A DNA stretch of 64,000 nucleotides from Streptosporangium sandarakinum (GCF_013409935.1 NZ_JACCCO010000002.1:1612001-1676000), one strand, 5' to 3'; shown: positions 24,998-34,349, counted from the stretch's first letter. Translations and numbers: made by a program. Notes: generated by a model not told the origin, from the sequence alone.

Positions 24998-25912
24998 TCA
25001 GGACCCTTCGGGGATGACGGCGTCGCGGGGGCCGCCGTAGACCGGGTTCCGGTCGTGGTGCTCCTTGGTGACGAGGAGGCGGATCACCCCGGTGGGCGTG
25101 TCCTCCGGCCCCTCGATGACCTCCTCCGCCTCCCAGACGGTCCAGTCCTCGCCGACCGGGGCCTTCTGGACGCGCAGCTCCCCGAAGCCGCCAGGGTTGC
25201 CCGGAGGGAGGGCCATGATCACGTAGACGACCTTCAGGCCGCGCTTCTCGATCTCCGGGACGACCTCGCCGACGGTCTTCTCGTCCACCCGGTACCCGGC
25301 GAGCGAGCGGCCCTTGGTGGTGGCCAGCCGGTAGGGCGGGCGGATCTCCTTCGGTTCGGGCGCGTCCACGAGCTCGCAGGGTCCCACCGGGCCCTCCATG
25401 AGGATGGTGCTGGTGCTGGTGTTCTTCCCGATGGTCCAGACGAAGGTCTGGCCGGGCTTGAAGAGCCGGGTGTCGATCCGCATCCGCCAGCCGTGCTTCT
25501 CACCGGGGATCGACTCGGGCACGTGGTACAGGTCCCTCGGGATGTCCTCCACGTGCTTCCCGCGCGGCTCCCGGCACATCTTGCCCTCGGGCGTGTAGTC
25601 GACGATGGCGGGGACGCCGAGCCTCCGCAGCTGGTCCGACAGCCCGGCGGCGTCGCGGAAGTCGCGGAGCTCGGCGTACACGACCCCGTTGGCATCCCTG
25701 GTGACGGCGTAGGCGGACTCGCCGCCGCCCCCGAACACCGCCGGGATCGCGACGGCGGCGCAGACCCCGGCCGCGACGGCCGCGGCGGCCAGGAGGAGGC
25801 GCCCCCGCGGCCTCCTCGCCGGTGCCGCCGTCGACCGCGCGGCGATGTGCTCCTTGAGCTCGGCGAGCTGCCGCTCCTCGAACCCGGCGAGACGTCTCTC
25901 ACTGGTCGTCAT
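24998..25912 (-). CDS. Membrane protein paired with ECF sigma factor (putative anti-sigma)
   Basis: A 304-residue protein. Residues 1-45 are cytoplasmic and charged, a single transmembrane segment (LLLAAAAVAAGVCAAVAIP) follows, and about 235 residues lie outside. The gene overlaps the sigma gene by ATGA, the usual arrangement for a sigma factor and its regulator. The outer domain has two cysteines (KMCREP, GPCELV) and no recognised enzymatic motif. A role in holding or modulating the sigma factor is inferred only from position and topology. Confidence 0.75.
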   Translation of the reverse strand: MTTSERRLAGFEERQLAELKEHIAARSTAAPARRPRGRLLLAAAAVAAGVCAAVAIPAVFGGGGESAYAVTRDANGVVYAELRDFRDAAGLSDQLRRLGVPAIVDYTPEGKMCREPRGKHVEDIPRDLYHVPESIPGEKHGWRMRIDTRLFKPGQTFVWTIGKNTSTSTILMEGPVGPCELVDAPEPKEIRPPYRLATTKGRSLAGYRVDEKTVGEVVPEIEKRGLKVVYVIMALPPGNPGGFGELRVQKAPVGEDWTVWEAEEVIEGPEDTPTGVIRLLVTKEHHDRNPVYGGPRDAVIPEGS

Positions 25913-26496
25913 GACGTTCCTTTCGCGATGGCGGGTTCCGGACGGCGGGCGTCGAATTCGGTCCTGAGCAGGCGGCGGACACGGTGCAGCCGTACCCGGG
26001 CGGTCCCGACGCGGATGCGCAGGGCGGCAGCGGCCTCCTCGACCGGCAGGCCGTCGAGGTGGACCAGCTCGGCCACGGCCCGCAGCCCCTTCGGCAGGGC
26101 GGCGATGGCCGACAGGAGGCGGCGGGCGTCCCGTTCGGCGTCGATCCGCTCCTCCAGCCGGGCGATGTCGTCGGCGTCCAGCGGGCGCCGGCCCGCGGCC
26201 CGGTCCGCCTTATGGACCTCCCGGGCGGCCCTGCGGTGCTCGGTCGCCACGACGTTGCGGGCTATGCCGTACAGCCAGGCGGCCTGACTGCCGCGCTCGG
26301 GACGGTAGGTGCCCGCGGTGTCGACGGCGGCCAGGAAGACCTCCATCGTCAGATCCGCCACCGTGTGCGGGTCCGTCACCCGGCGCGCCACGAAACGGCT
26401 GACGGACTCGGTATGTCTTCGGTAGAACTCCTCGAACGCCTCCGGATCGCGCATCGTCCGCCGGAGATCCTCCGTATCGGGTGCGGTGTTTGCCAC
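25909..26496 (-). CDS. ECF-type RNA polymerase sigma factor
   Basis: A 195-residue sigma-70 family protein with only regions 2 and 4. Region 2 covers FEEFYRRHTESVSRFVARRV and VADLTMEVFLAAVDTAGTY with WLYGIARNVVATEHRR. Region 4 covers LPKGLRAVAELVHLDGLPVE and ALRIRVGTARVRLHRVRRLL, with Arg-Val-Gly-Thr in place of the common Ser-x-Gly-Thr. It is the first of three such pairs in the window. Its stop codon overlaps the start of the membrane partner. Confidence 0.93.
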   Translation of the reverse strand: MANTAPDTEDLRRTMRDPEAFEEFYRRHTESVSRFVARRVTDPHTVADLTMEVFLAAVDTAGTYRPERGSQAAWLYGIARNVVATEHRRAAREVHKADRAAGRRPLDADDIARLEERIDAERDARRLLSAIAALPKGLRAVAELVHLDGLPVEEAAAALRIRVGTARVRLHRVRRLLRTEFDARRPEPAIAKGTS

Positions 26497-26774
26497 CTGC
26501 TTTGCCCTTTCGCCGACCGTGTTCTCTTCCTTTCTTGGAGGGCGGGAAGGGAGAAATTACATTTTTCTTCACATCTCGCCTCGGCCGGGGCAGTCGGATA
26601 TCGAAGTGATCCGCTCTCCCGCCGGCCCGCCGGGAGGAGCCGTCCCTCTCGGCGGCGGAGGCCGGGAAGCGGCGGAGGCCGGGAAGCGGCGGACGGAGGT
26701 CGCCGGTCCGGGGACGGAGCGGAGGCCCTGTTAGAGTTCGCGGCGTCTGCCTTCGATCATGACTTGAGGGGCGG

Positions 26775-28724
26775 TTGAGGGACATCGCCACCGACGACGT
26801 GGCCCTCGCGGGAGTGCTGGGGTTCGACCCGGAGGTCTGGGCCGGCGCGGGGAGAGGCGTCCGGGAGGCCGCCGACGAGCTGGCCCGGGGCGTGGACCGG
26901 TTCTGCCGGGCGATGGACGAGCGGCCCTTCGGCCAGGACGACCTGGGCCGCGCGTTGTTCGACGGCGATCCCGGGGCGGGCGTGCCGGGGTTCGCCCGGA
27001 TACGCGACGACCTCCTGAAAGACCTCGCCCTGGCGGTGAACCTGCTGCGCGAAATGGCGGCCGGAATGGTCGTCACCGGATGCGAGTACGCCGCGGCCGA
27101 GGAGGCGAACGCGGGGGTCCCGTACGTGCCGCCGTGCCCGGGATGGCTGAGGGACCCGGAGGTGTACCGGCCCGAGCCGGGCCCGGGCGGCCTGCCGTCG
27201 ACCACGCCGCCGCCCGGCTTCGTGAGCCAGGCGATCTGGTTCCTGGAGTCCGTGGGATTCGGGGCGGCGTGGCCGGACGGCGATCTCGACGGGGTGGCGC
27301 GGCTGCTCGACGCCGCGACGGCGATGGCGCGGGTGGTCGGCGACGTTCAGGAGCAGATCGCCGGGCAGTCCGGGCGGGTGGTCCGGGCCGGGTCCGGGTC
27401 GGCCACGGCCGCGTTCGGACGGGCCGCGCGACTGGTCCACGGCGAGCAGGGGTGGCTGGCGGACCTGCGGCGGCGATGCGAGCACCTCGCCGACTGCGCC
27501 CGCATCGCCCATGACGCGATCATCGAGGCCAGGCAGCGGTTCATGGCGTCCGCGGCGTTCGTGCTGACGCTGATGCTCCTCGCGAGGCTGCTGGCCCCCC
27601 GGCTCGGCCCGGTGCTCGACCTCGTGGTGAGGAAGCTGCTCCGGCTGGAGGGCCTGGCGCTGCGGATCGTCCTGCTGATGATCCGTCAGGCCGCGCTGGG
27701 CGCGATGTACTCCGGCGGGCTGGGGGTGATCGACCAGCTGTTCGCCACCGGAACCGTCGACGGAGCGGAGCTGGTCCGGGACCTGTCGCACGGAGCGCTC
27801 GCCGGCGGGTTGATGGCCGGCGCGCACGCCGCGCTGCCCGCCCTCCTGCGCCGGGGCGGCCCCACGCTCACCGGCCTGGCCGAGGCCATGGAGTCCGCCA
27901 CGTGGGAGCGGGCGTTCTCCCGGACCCTGGTCGGCGGGGCGGTGAGCACGACCGTGCTGGCGACCGCGGGATGGGCCGGCGGCGCCGGCTGGGACTGGAA
28001 GCACGCCGCCGGGATGGGATTCGGCATGTCCGTGCTCAGCACCGGCGCGGGCCTCGCCGCCCGGTCCTGGCCCGCCCCGAGTTACGCGAGCCTGAGGGGC
28101 AGGGACTGGAAGCAGAGCCCGGCCAAGCGGTGGCACGACGTCAAGTGGGCCCTGGGGATTCTCACGATCACCGCCCCCGTCGTCTCCGTCTTCGCGCTCG
28201 CGAAGTTCGCCGAGGACCGGAGGAACCCGTTCTTCCTGCAGAAGCGGGTCGGCCAGTTCGGCCGCGAGTTCGACATCGCCAAGGGCCGCACCATGTCGAC
28301 GACCGACGGCAAGGACGGCAGCCTCGGCGCGTCGGATCCGCGGCGTACGAGGGTCGGCGCCCTCTGGGCGAGGACCAGCCTCGACGAGTTCGTCCAGCTG
28401 GCCTACAACGTCCTCTACAAGAAGGACATGTCGGTCATCAACGACCGGCCGCTACTGGAAGCCGACAGGCAGAAGACGAGAGAGGCCGTCGGTCCCTTCC
28501 TGGGGCCGCGCTGGAACGAGGCGGACCTGGCCGGTAAGCCGGGACTGTTCGGCCCGTTCCCCAACAAGACCGTCGAGCTCGGCCTCAAGCCGAAGACGGA
28601 GATAGGTGCCTACGACGTCCAGCGGGGCTTCACGGGCCTCTGGCACGACCAGCACGCGAGCCTGGCCTCGGACCGGAAGATCCTCTGGGACTTCATCTCC
28701 ACATACTGGCAGCGCATCTCCTAG
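26775..28724 (+). CDS. WXG100-like / polymorphic-toxin-type protein with C-terminal monotopic phosphoglycosyl transferase domain
   Basis: A 649-residue fusion. Residues of about 1-115 are a helical hairpin. About 148-255 resemble the WXG100-like domain of actinobacterial type VII-associated toxins (WFLESVGFGAAWPDGDLDGV and following helices). About 256-440 hold hydrophobic Gly/Ala-rich helices like a pre-toxin region. About 450-649 look like a full monotopic phosphoglycosyl transferase (Bac_transf): KRWHD and a re-entrant helix with a conserved Pro (TAPVV), FFLQKRVGQFGREFD, KGRTM, DPRRTRVG, ARTSLDEF with the catalytic Asp537-Glu538 dyad, INDRPL in place of the usual VGPRPL, and KPGLFGPF. Such enzymes move a phosphosugar onto polyprenol phosphate. 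The start is TTG, with GAGGGG upstream. A toxin role is hypothetical. Confidence 0.8.
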   Translation: MRDIATDDVALAGVLGFDPEVWAGAGRGVREAADELARGVDRFCRAMDERPFGQDDLGRALFDGDPGAGVPGFARIRDDLLKDLALAVNLLREMAAGMVVTGCEYAAAEEANAGVPYVPPCPGWLRDPEVYRPEPGPGGLPSTTPPPGFVSQAIWFLESVGFGAAWPDGDLDGVARLLDAATAMARVVGDVQEQIAGQSGRVVRAGSGSATAAFGRAARLVHGEQGWLADLRRRCEHLADCARIAHDAIIEARQRFMASAAFVLTLMLLARLLAPRLGPVLDLVVRKLLRLEGLALRIVLLMIRQAALGAMYSGGLGVIDQLFATGTVDGAELVRDLSHGALAGGLMAGAHAALPALLRRGGPTLTGLAEAMESATWERAFSRTLVGGAVSTTVLATAGWAGGAGWDWKHAAGMGFGMSVLSTGAGLAARSWPAPSYASLRGRDWKQSPAKRWHDVKWALGILTITAPVVSVFALAKFAEDRRNPFFLQKRVGQFGREFDIAKGRTMSTTDGKDGSLGASDPRRTRVGALWARTSLDEFVQLAYNVLYKKDMSVINDRPLLEADRQKTREAVGPFLGPRWNEADLAGKPGLFGPFPNKTVELGLKPKTEIGAYDVQRGFTGLWHDQHASLASDRKILWDFISTYWQRIS

Positions 28725-28744
28725 CGCCGCGAAAGGACCGACGC

Positions 28745-29395
28745 GTGCACGAACTGAGCAGGCTGCTGGAGGCGGCCGGACGCGGGGACTTCCCGGCCGC
28801 CGACGGCTCCGTGCGGCTCACCGTACAGCCGAGCCCGCGCGACTGCGGCGTCATCGCGTTCACCGCGCACAGCGTGGTGTTCGCCGACGTCGACCACGAG
28901 TGGCTGCGCGGCCTGCTTCCCGCCGATGACCTGTCCGCGCCCCTGCACCCGCGCTTCCTGCGCGCCCTGGAGGAGCGCACCGGGCGGCGGGTGGACAACG
29001 TGGACATGCTGCTGACCGCCGGACCGCTGACCGGCCCGCCGCCGCTGCCGCTCACGGAGCTCACCGACCGCGGCCACCCCCGGGTACGGCGGGCCCTGCG
29101 CCACCGCGACGACGTGCGGGTGTGGGAGGCGGACGGCGGGGTCGTGCTGCTCGGCCGGGGCGTGGCGGGCCGCTGGGAGGTCGCGGGCGAGGTCGATCCC
29201 GGCCACCGGGGCGCGGGCCTGGGCAGGCTGCTGGCGCTGGCGGGCCGGCACCTCCTCACCGCGGTGGACGGCGCCGCCCACACCCTGTGGGCACAGGTGG
29301 CGCCCGGCAACGCGGCCAGTGTGCGGGCCTCCCTCGCGGCGGGCTTCCGCCCGGTCGGCGCCGAGGCCCTGCTCATGCAGCCCGAGCGTCCCTGA
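28745..29395 (+). CDS. GNAT-fold acetyltransferase downstream of the WXG100-phosphoglycosyl transferase gene
   Basis: A 216-residue protein from GTG 28745, with GAAAGGA upstream and only 20 bp after the previous stop, so the two genes probably share an mRNA. The C-terminal half is a GNAT domain: WEVAGEVDPGHRGAGLGRLL contains the acetyl-CoA loop, and QVAPGNAASVRASLAAGF the last strand and helix. The N-terminal 100 residues are a separate region with LTVQPSPRDCGVIAFTAHS. It could modify the partner or be unrelated. It does not look like a known immunity protein. Confidence 0.85.
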   Translation: MHELSRLLEAAGRGDFPAADGSVRLTVQPSPRDCGVIAFTAHSVVFADVDHEWLRGLLPADDLSAPLHPRFLRALEERTGRRVDNVDMLLTAGPLTGPPPLPLTELTDRGHPRVRRALRHRDDVRVWEADGGVVLLGRGVAGRWEVAGEVDPGHRGAGLGRLLALAGRHLLTAVDGAAHTLWAQVAPGNAASVRASLAAGFRPVGAEALLMQPERP

Positions 29396-29474
29396 CCGGG
29401 CTGCACCGGTCCGACCAGCCCTGTAAGAGCCGGCCAGGACCGGCCAGGGACGGTCAGGAGGCGGCCAGGGACGG

Positions 29475-32400
29475 TCAGGGGGCGGCGCAGACGTCGCGGT
29501 ATGGCACGCCGCCGAGATACTCGCCCCACTCCCGCCGGGTGAGCGTACGGCCGGCCCGCGCGCAGACCTCGGCGGCCATCAGGCCAGGGGCGACGGGCAG
29601 CTCGTAGACGTGGCCTCCGACGCCGGCCGGGCGCAGCCGGGTGCCGTCGGCGGTGAAGGCCGGGTAGAGCCCGAGATACTCGTCGGCGTCGTGGATGTCG
29701 ATCCCCGCCCCGATCGGCTGCCGGGTGGCGGTGTCCCACAGCCGGATGATCTCGTTGTCGTCCACGGTGACGAGCACGTCCCCGCGGGGGGAGAACACCG
29801 TGGGGCCGGAGTCGCGCGCCGCGACGGGCAGGTCCGGGGGCAGCGGCCTGTGGTTCCGGATGTCCCACAGGGTCACCCGCTCGCCGTCGCCGACCGCGAG
29901 CCACCTTCCGGTCGGGTCCGCGGTGACGTTGACCGCCCCGCCGGGAGTGCTGACGTATCCCCCGCCGGCGGACCTGCCCGTCGCGGTGTCGACGAGACGG
30001 CCCTCGGCCGAGGCCAGCGTGCGGCCGTCGCGTAGGTAGACGATGCCGGAGACCTGGGTGTCCAGCTTGACGGTCCGGATCTCCCGGCCGGTGCGCGTGT
30101 CCCACACGTGCAGCCGGTAGTCGCTCCGCACGGGGTAGGCGGAGGTCTCCGGGGCCTCGTCGCCGGTCTTCCCCGGGTCGGCGGCGGGGTCGCCCCGGGT
30201 GTCGCAGTCGGCCACGGTGAAGGTCCGGCCGTCGGGGCTGAACGCCTGCCCGGTCACCTTCCGGCCCGCGCCGAGACTGTGGCTCCACAGTCTGCGCCGT
30301 GTGGCGACGTCGAGCACCTCCACCCGGTGGTCGTCGTAGACGACGGCGACACTCCTGCTCGTGGGGTCGAACATCGAGCGGGGCATCACGGTCGGGTCGT
30401 GGGGGAAGGTCCCGGCGAGACGGCGCCCGGGGACGTCCCAGAGCATCAGCCGGGAGGCGTCGGACGGCTCGGCCATGAGCCACCGGCCGTCGGGGCTGAC
30501 CGTCTGGACGTCGTGGATGCCGCGGAGCCGCCACTCCGGGAGCCGGGACCGCACGGCGAGGCCGACTATCCGGTCGCCGAGCCGGTAACGCAGGGTCCGG
30601 CCGTCCGGGGTGAACCAGACGGCGGAGACGTTGGCGGGAGCCCGATAGGTCAGGATCTCCCGGTGGGCCTGGACGTCCCAGACCCAGATGGACGTCCCGG
30701 CGTGGCCGGCGGCCAGCCGGTTGTCGTCGCTGAGCCGTATCCCGGAGGCGCCGTCCAGCGCCACCGGCGGGTCCGCGCCCGCCCAGGCCCACATCCAGTT
30801 GTAGCTCTGCTCGTGCGCCTCGGCGGCCTGCCGGGCGCGCCGGCCCGTCGCCGTGTCCCACAGCTCGATCCGCACGCCGCCGCAGATCAGGAACCGGCTG
30901 TCGGCGCTGAAGCTCACCACGTTGACGTCGCCGCCGCAGCCGCGCGGGAAGCGGCGGTCCTCCACGACGCCGGGCAGCCGCCACACCCGGACCCTGCCGC
31001 CGTTCACCGTCGCGCCGATCCGCCCGGACGGCGCGACGGTGAACGAGGTCTCGTACGGGGACCACCCCATGCGGACGAGCCGGTCGCGGCGCACGTCCCA
31101 GAGCCGTTCGGAGCCGCTGAGCGCCAGGAGGTGGCCGCTGCCCGCGAAGTCGGCCTCCAGCCCCTCCGGGCTCACCCCGGGCATCGACCGGCTTCCGGCG
31201 AGGCGGCCGGTGCGGGTCTCCCACACCAGGATGGCCTGGGAGACCGTGACGGCCAGCAGGCGGCCGTCGCCGCTCAGATCGGCGTGGCCCACTCCCCCGG
31301 ACAGCCGGGGCGAGTTCCACTCGGCGACCTGCCGGCCGGTCGCCACCTCGTACACGCGCACCCCGCGCTCACCGACGAGGGCGAGCGTCCGGCCGTCGCC
31401 GCTCACCGCCTGCACGGCGGCTCCCTGCGCCGCCGGGGGCCGGAACACGCCGACCTCCCTGCCGTACATGGCGTCGGTGAGGCTGGAGCGGCTCTCGAAC
31501 CCGGGGGCGAGCCGCCAGGCGGCGACGCTGAGCAGCATGGCCTTCACCGGGTCGGTGGTGCGCAGGTCGCCGGCAACGCGGGCGATCTCCCGGCCGCGGG
31601 CCTGGTCGCGTTCGGCGGCCACCTGGTCGCGCTGCTCGGCGACCTGGGCGCCCTGGTAGACCGAGGCGGCGGCGCCGGCCAGGGACAGCACCAGCAGCAC
31701 CGCCAGCGCGACGGTGAACAGCCGCCGGCGGCGGGCGCGACGCCGGGTGAGCCCGCCCGCGGCGGCGAGGAAGTCACGTTCCAGCGGGGTGAGGGTCAGG
31801 TGCCGCCGCCCGGTGGCGGCCCAGCCGAGCGCCGCCTGCAGCCGGCTGCCCTGCGGCAGGTCGGCGTCGCGGCGGCCGTGCGCGTCCCAGACGCGGGCGG
31901 CCCGGCCGATCTCGGCGAGGACCGGCAGCCCCTCGCGGTCGGCCTCCACCCACGAGCGCAGCCTGGGCCAGGCGCGCAGGACGGCGGGGCGGGAGATGGC
32001 CACCTCGCCGTCGCGCTCGGTGACGAGGTAGCCGAAGGCGTCCAGGATGCGCCGGCGGGTCTCGGGACGCTCGGGCAGCAGCTCGTCCGCGGGCACCCGC
32101 CGTACGGTCTCCAGGCCGTCGGCGTCGATCGTGACCAGCCGCAGCAGCAGCTCGGGGACGAACTCCCGCTCGCCGGGCCCGAGGGTGGCGTAGGCGTCCT
32201 CGGCCAGCGCGCCGAGGGCCGGGTCGGCCGGGCCCGAGGTGTGCAGGGCGCCGGCGCGGCGGCCTGCGCCGAGCAGGTCGCCCCCGGCCGGGAGGTCCGC
32301 GCCGAAGCCGCCCAGCGGGCCGGCCTCCCCGGAGCCGCCCGCCGTACCGGCCGCCCAGAGGCCGCCGGCCGTACCGGTCTCCCCGGGGCCTCCGACCAGG

Positions 32401-33167
32401 GCGAGCAGGAGGTCGCGGGCGGACGGGCGGCGGTCGGGGTCCTTGTCCAGCGCGGCGGCCACCAGCGGGCGGACGGACGGCGGCAGCGCGCCCAGGTCGG
32501 GGTGGTGGGTCAGCACGCGGTGCATCACCGCGCCGAGGTCGTCGGCCCGGAACGGGTCCTCGCCGGTGGCGGCGAACACCACGACGCACCCCCAGGCGAA
32601 CACGTCGGCCGGCGGTCCGGCGCGCTGTCCGGTGAGGATCTCGGGGGCCATGTAGGCGGGGGTGCCGGCGACGGCGCCGCTCGCGGTCAGCGACATCTCC
32701 GCGGTCCGGGCGATCCCGAAGTCGATCACCCGGGGCCCGTCCGGGCCGAGCAGGACGTTGTCCGGTTTGAGGTCGCGGTGCACGACGCCGGCCTCGTGCA
32801 CCGCGGTCAGCGCGGTCGCGACGGCCGTCGCCAGGCGGTGCAGGTCGTCCCCGGTGAACCGCCGCCCGGCGCGCCGCAGATTGACGCCCTCCACGTACTC
32901 GCTGACGACGTACGGCCGGGCCGCGTCCGGGTCGGCGTCGATCACTTTGGCGGTGCAGAACGAGGCGACGCGCCGGGCCGCGGCGATCTCCTTGCGGAAC
33001 CTGTCGCGCAGCCCGGGGTCGGTGGTGGCGTGCAGGACCTTGAGGGCGTAGCGGGCGCCGTCGGCGTCGTACGCCTCGTACACCACCCCCTGCCCGCCGG
33101 AACCGAGCCGTCCGGCCAGCCAGTACCCGCCGATCCGGTCAGGATCCCCGGTGCCCAACGCTTCCAT
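29475..33167 (-). CDS. Serine/threonine protein kinase with STAND-like middle region and WD40 propeller
   Basis: A 1230-residue membrane-spanning kinase. Residues of about 12-265 form the kinase: LGSGGQGVVYEAY (P-loop), ALKVL (Lys), HRDLKPDNVLL (catalytic loop), DFGIAR and GTPAYMAPEIL. A Gly/Ala linker leads to about 150 residues resembling the winged-helix end of STAND NTPases (LRLVTIDADGLETVRRVP to FLAAAGGLTRRRARRRR) but without a P-loop. One transmembrane segment lies near residue 481-503, then a short coiled coil. The remaining roughly 650 residues are WD40 repeats (LWDTATGR, VWDTRTGREI and similar), probably outside the membrane. GGAGG precedes ATG 33167. Confidence 0.93.
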   Translation of the reverse strand: MEALGTGDPDRIGGYWLAGRLGSGGQGVVYEAYDADGARYALKVLHATTDPGLRDRFRKEIAAARRVASFCTAKVIDADPDAARPYVVSEYVEGVNLRRAGRRFTGDDLHRLATAVATALTAVHEAGVVHRDLKPDNVLLGPDGPRVIDFGIARTAEMSLTASGAVAGTPAYMAPEILTGQRAGPPADVFAWGCVVVFAATGEDPFRADDLGAVMHRVLTHHPDLGALPPSVRPLVAAALDKDPDRRPSARDLLLALVGGPGETGTAGGLWAAGTAGGSGEAGPLGGFGADLPAGGDLLGAGRRAGALHTSGPADPALGALAEDAYATLGPGEREFVPELLLRLVTIDADGLETVRRVPADELLPERPETRRRILDAFGYLVTERDGEVAISRPAVLRAWPRLRSWVEADREGLPVLAEIGRAARVWDAHGRRDADLPQGSRLQAALGWAATGRRHLTLTPLERDFLAAAGGLTRRRARRRRLFTVALAVLLVLSLAGAAASVYQGAQVAEQRDQVAAERDQARGREIARVAGDLRTTDPVKAMLLSVAAWRLAPGFESRSSLTDAMYGREVGVFRPPAAQGAAVQAVSGDGRTLALVGERGVRVYEVATGRQVAEWNSPRLSGGVGHADLSGDGRLLAVTVSQAILVWETRTGRLAGSRSMPGVSPEGLEADFAGSGHLLALSGSERLWDVRRDRLVRMGWSPYETSFTVAPSGRIGATVNGGRVRVWRLPGVVEDRRFPRGCGGDVNVVSFSADSRFLICGGVRIELWDTATGRRARQAAEAHEQSYNWMWAWAGADPPVALDGASGIRLSDDNRLAAGHAGTSIWVWDVQAHREILTYRAPANVSAVWFTPDGRTLRYRLGDRIVGLAVRSRLPEWRLRGIHDVQTVSPDGRWLMAEPSDASRLMLWDVPGRRLAGTFPHDPTVMPRSMFDPTSRSVAVVYDDHRVEVLDVATRRRLWSHSLGAGRKVTGQAFSPDGRTFTVADCDTRGDPAADPGKTGDEAPETSAYPVRSDYRLHVWDTRTGREIRTVKLDTQVSGIVYLRDGRTLASAEGRLVDTATGRSAGGGYVSTPGGAVNVTADPTGRWLAVGDGERVTLWDIRNHRPLPPDLPVAARDSGPTVFSPRGDVLVTVDDNEIIRLWDTATRQPIGAGIDIHDADEYLGLYPAFTADGTRLRPAGVGGHVYELPVAPGLMAAEVCARAGRTLTRREWGEYLGGVPYRDVCAAP

Positions 33168-33256
33168 CGTGCCTCCTCGGAGGGGTTGGACGCGCTTCGG
33201 GCGCCACGGGTTCATCAGGACGCGCGGGCGGACCTGTCCCGGACGAGCGTCGGGTC

Positions 33257-33658
33257 TCAGCTCCCGCCGGGTTCCCCCGGCGGGAGCGGCCGGTGCCGCG
33301 CGCCCCAGTCCCAGAGCGCCTGCAGGACGGGGCCGAGGTCGCGGCCGTGCGCGGTGAGCGTGTAGCGCACCCGGGGCGGCCAGCCGGCCCGCCGGTGCCG
33401 GTCGATGACGCCCATCCGCACCAGGTGCGCCAGCCGTTCGGACAGGACCTTGTCCGAAAGCGCGGGCAGGGCCTCCCGCAGTTCGGTGAAGGTGCGGTCG
33501 CCGCGCAGCAGCTCCCGGACCACCAGGGTGGTCCAGCGGCCGTGCAGGGCCGCGAGGGTGATCTCCACCGGGCAGGCGGGGGTGGGTTCGGTGACGCCCG
33601 CGCGGGGGTCGTCGGGCAGGCCCGGCCGTACCGGGTGACCAACCGTTTGGTGAGCCAC
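33257..33658 (-). CDS. HxlR family transcriptional regulator
   Basis: A 133-residue winged-helix protein. CPVEITLAALHGRWTTLVVR is the family start with its conserved Cys, a possible redox sensor, followed by LLRGDRTFTELREALPALSDKVLSERLAHLV (recognition helix) and the wing RVRYTLTAHGRDL. HxlR proteins usually control a nearby detoxification gene; the nearest divergent candidate is the SnoaL-like gene at 33823. The start is GTG, with AAGAGGCG upstream; a later GTG before TEPTPACP is possible. Confidence 0.92.
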   Translation of the reverse strand: MAHQTVGHPVRPGLPDDPRAGVTEPTPACPVEITLAALHGRWTTLVVRELLRGDRTFTELREALPALSDKVLSERLAHLVRMGVIDRHRRAGWPPRVRYTLTAHGRDLGPVLQALWDWGARHRPLPPGEPGGS

Positions 33659-33822
33659 GAGAGCGCCTCTTAGCGTTTCCGCGTCCGGGTGATTTCTACC
33701 TCACGACCCACGATTCACGACCCGCCGCCCGGCGGTCCGGTGGGAGGACCGGCGGCGGCCCGGCCGCCCGGCGGCCCGGCGGAAAAGACCGGGCGGCGGC
33801 CCCTACGGAAGGACCTGTGCCG

Positions 33823-34224
33823 ATGACGCGGCAGCTTGCCGAACGCCCCGAGGACGTGCCCGCGGTGTTCGCCGAACGGTTCAACAGCGGCGACCCCGAG
33901 GCGGTCGCGGAGCTGTACGAGAGCGGGGCGGTGTTCGTCCCCGAATCGGGTGCGGCGCTGACCGGCCCGGACCTCCACGCCGCCAACGAGCGGTTCCAGT
34001 CCCTCGGGGTGCCCATCACCGTACGGCCGCGGCACGTCCACTCCGCCGGTGACGTCGCCCTGCTGGTCGTCGACTGGGTCATCGAGGGCACCGGCCCCGA
34101 CGGCCTGCCCGTGCTCATCGAGAGCACCGCCGTCGACGTCGCCCGGCGCGGGCCGGACGGGCGGTGGCGATACGTCATCGACAGCCCCTTCGAGGGGACC
34201 CGGGCGGGCCGCGACCAGGGATGA
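33823..34224 (+). CDS. SnoaL-like / NTF2-fold protein
   Basis: A 133-residue protein of the cone-shaped NTF2-like fold: VFAERFNSGDPEAVAELYES and GAVFVPESGAALTGPDLHAA at the N-terminus, then VTVRPRHVH-like, DVALLVVDWVIEGTG and GRWRYVIDSPF strands. Members include polyketide cyclases, limonene-epoxide hydrolases and non-enzymatic ketosteroid-isomerase-like proteins; no catalytic set can be assigned. It is divergent from the HxlR regulator. GTG 33817 lies two codons upstream of the ATG. Confidence 0.85.
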   Translation: MTRQLAERPEDVPAVFAERFNSGDPEAVAELYESGAVFVPESGAALTGPDLHAANERFQSLGVPITVRPRHVHSAGDVALLVVDWVIEGTGPDGLPVLIESTAVDVARRGPDGRWRYVIDSPFEGTRAGRDQG

Positions 34225-34349
34225 CGCGGCCCCGGGACGCCGTCGTCCGCGGACGGCGCGCGGCGCCGGGTGACGCGGACCGGAGCCTGCTTCGTTCGGC
34301 GCCCGTGAACGACGCGCGGCGCCGATGACGCCCGGCCGCGGGGACCGGT

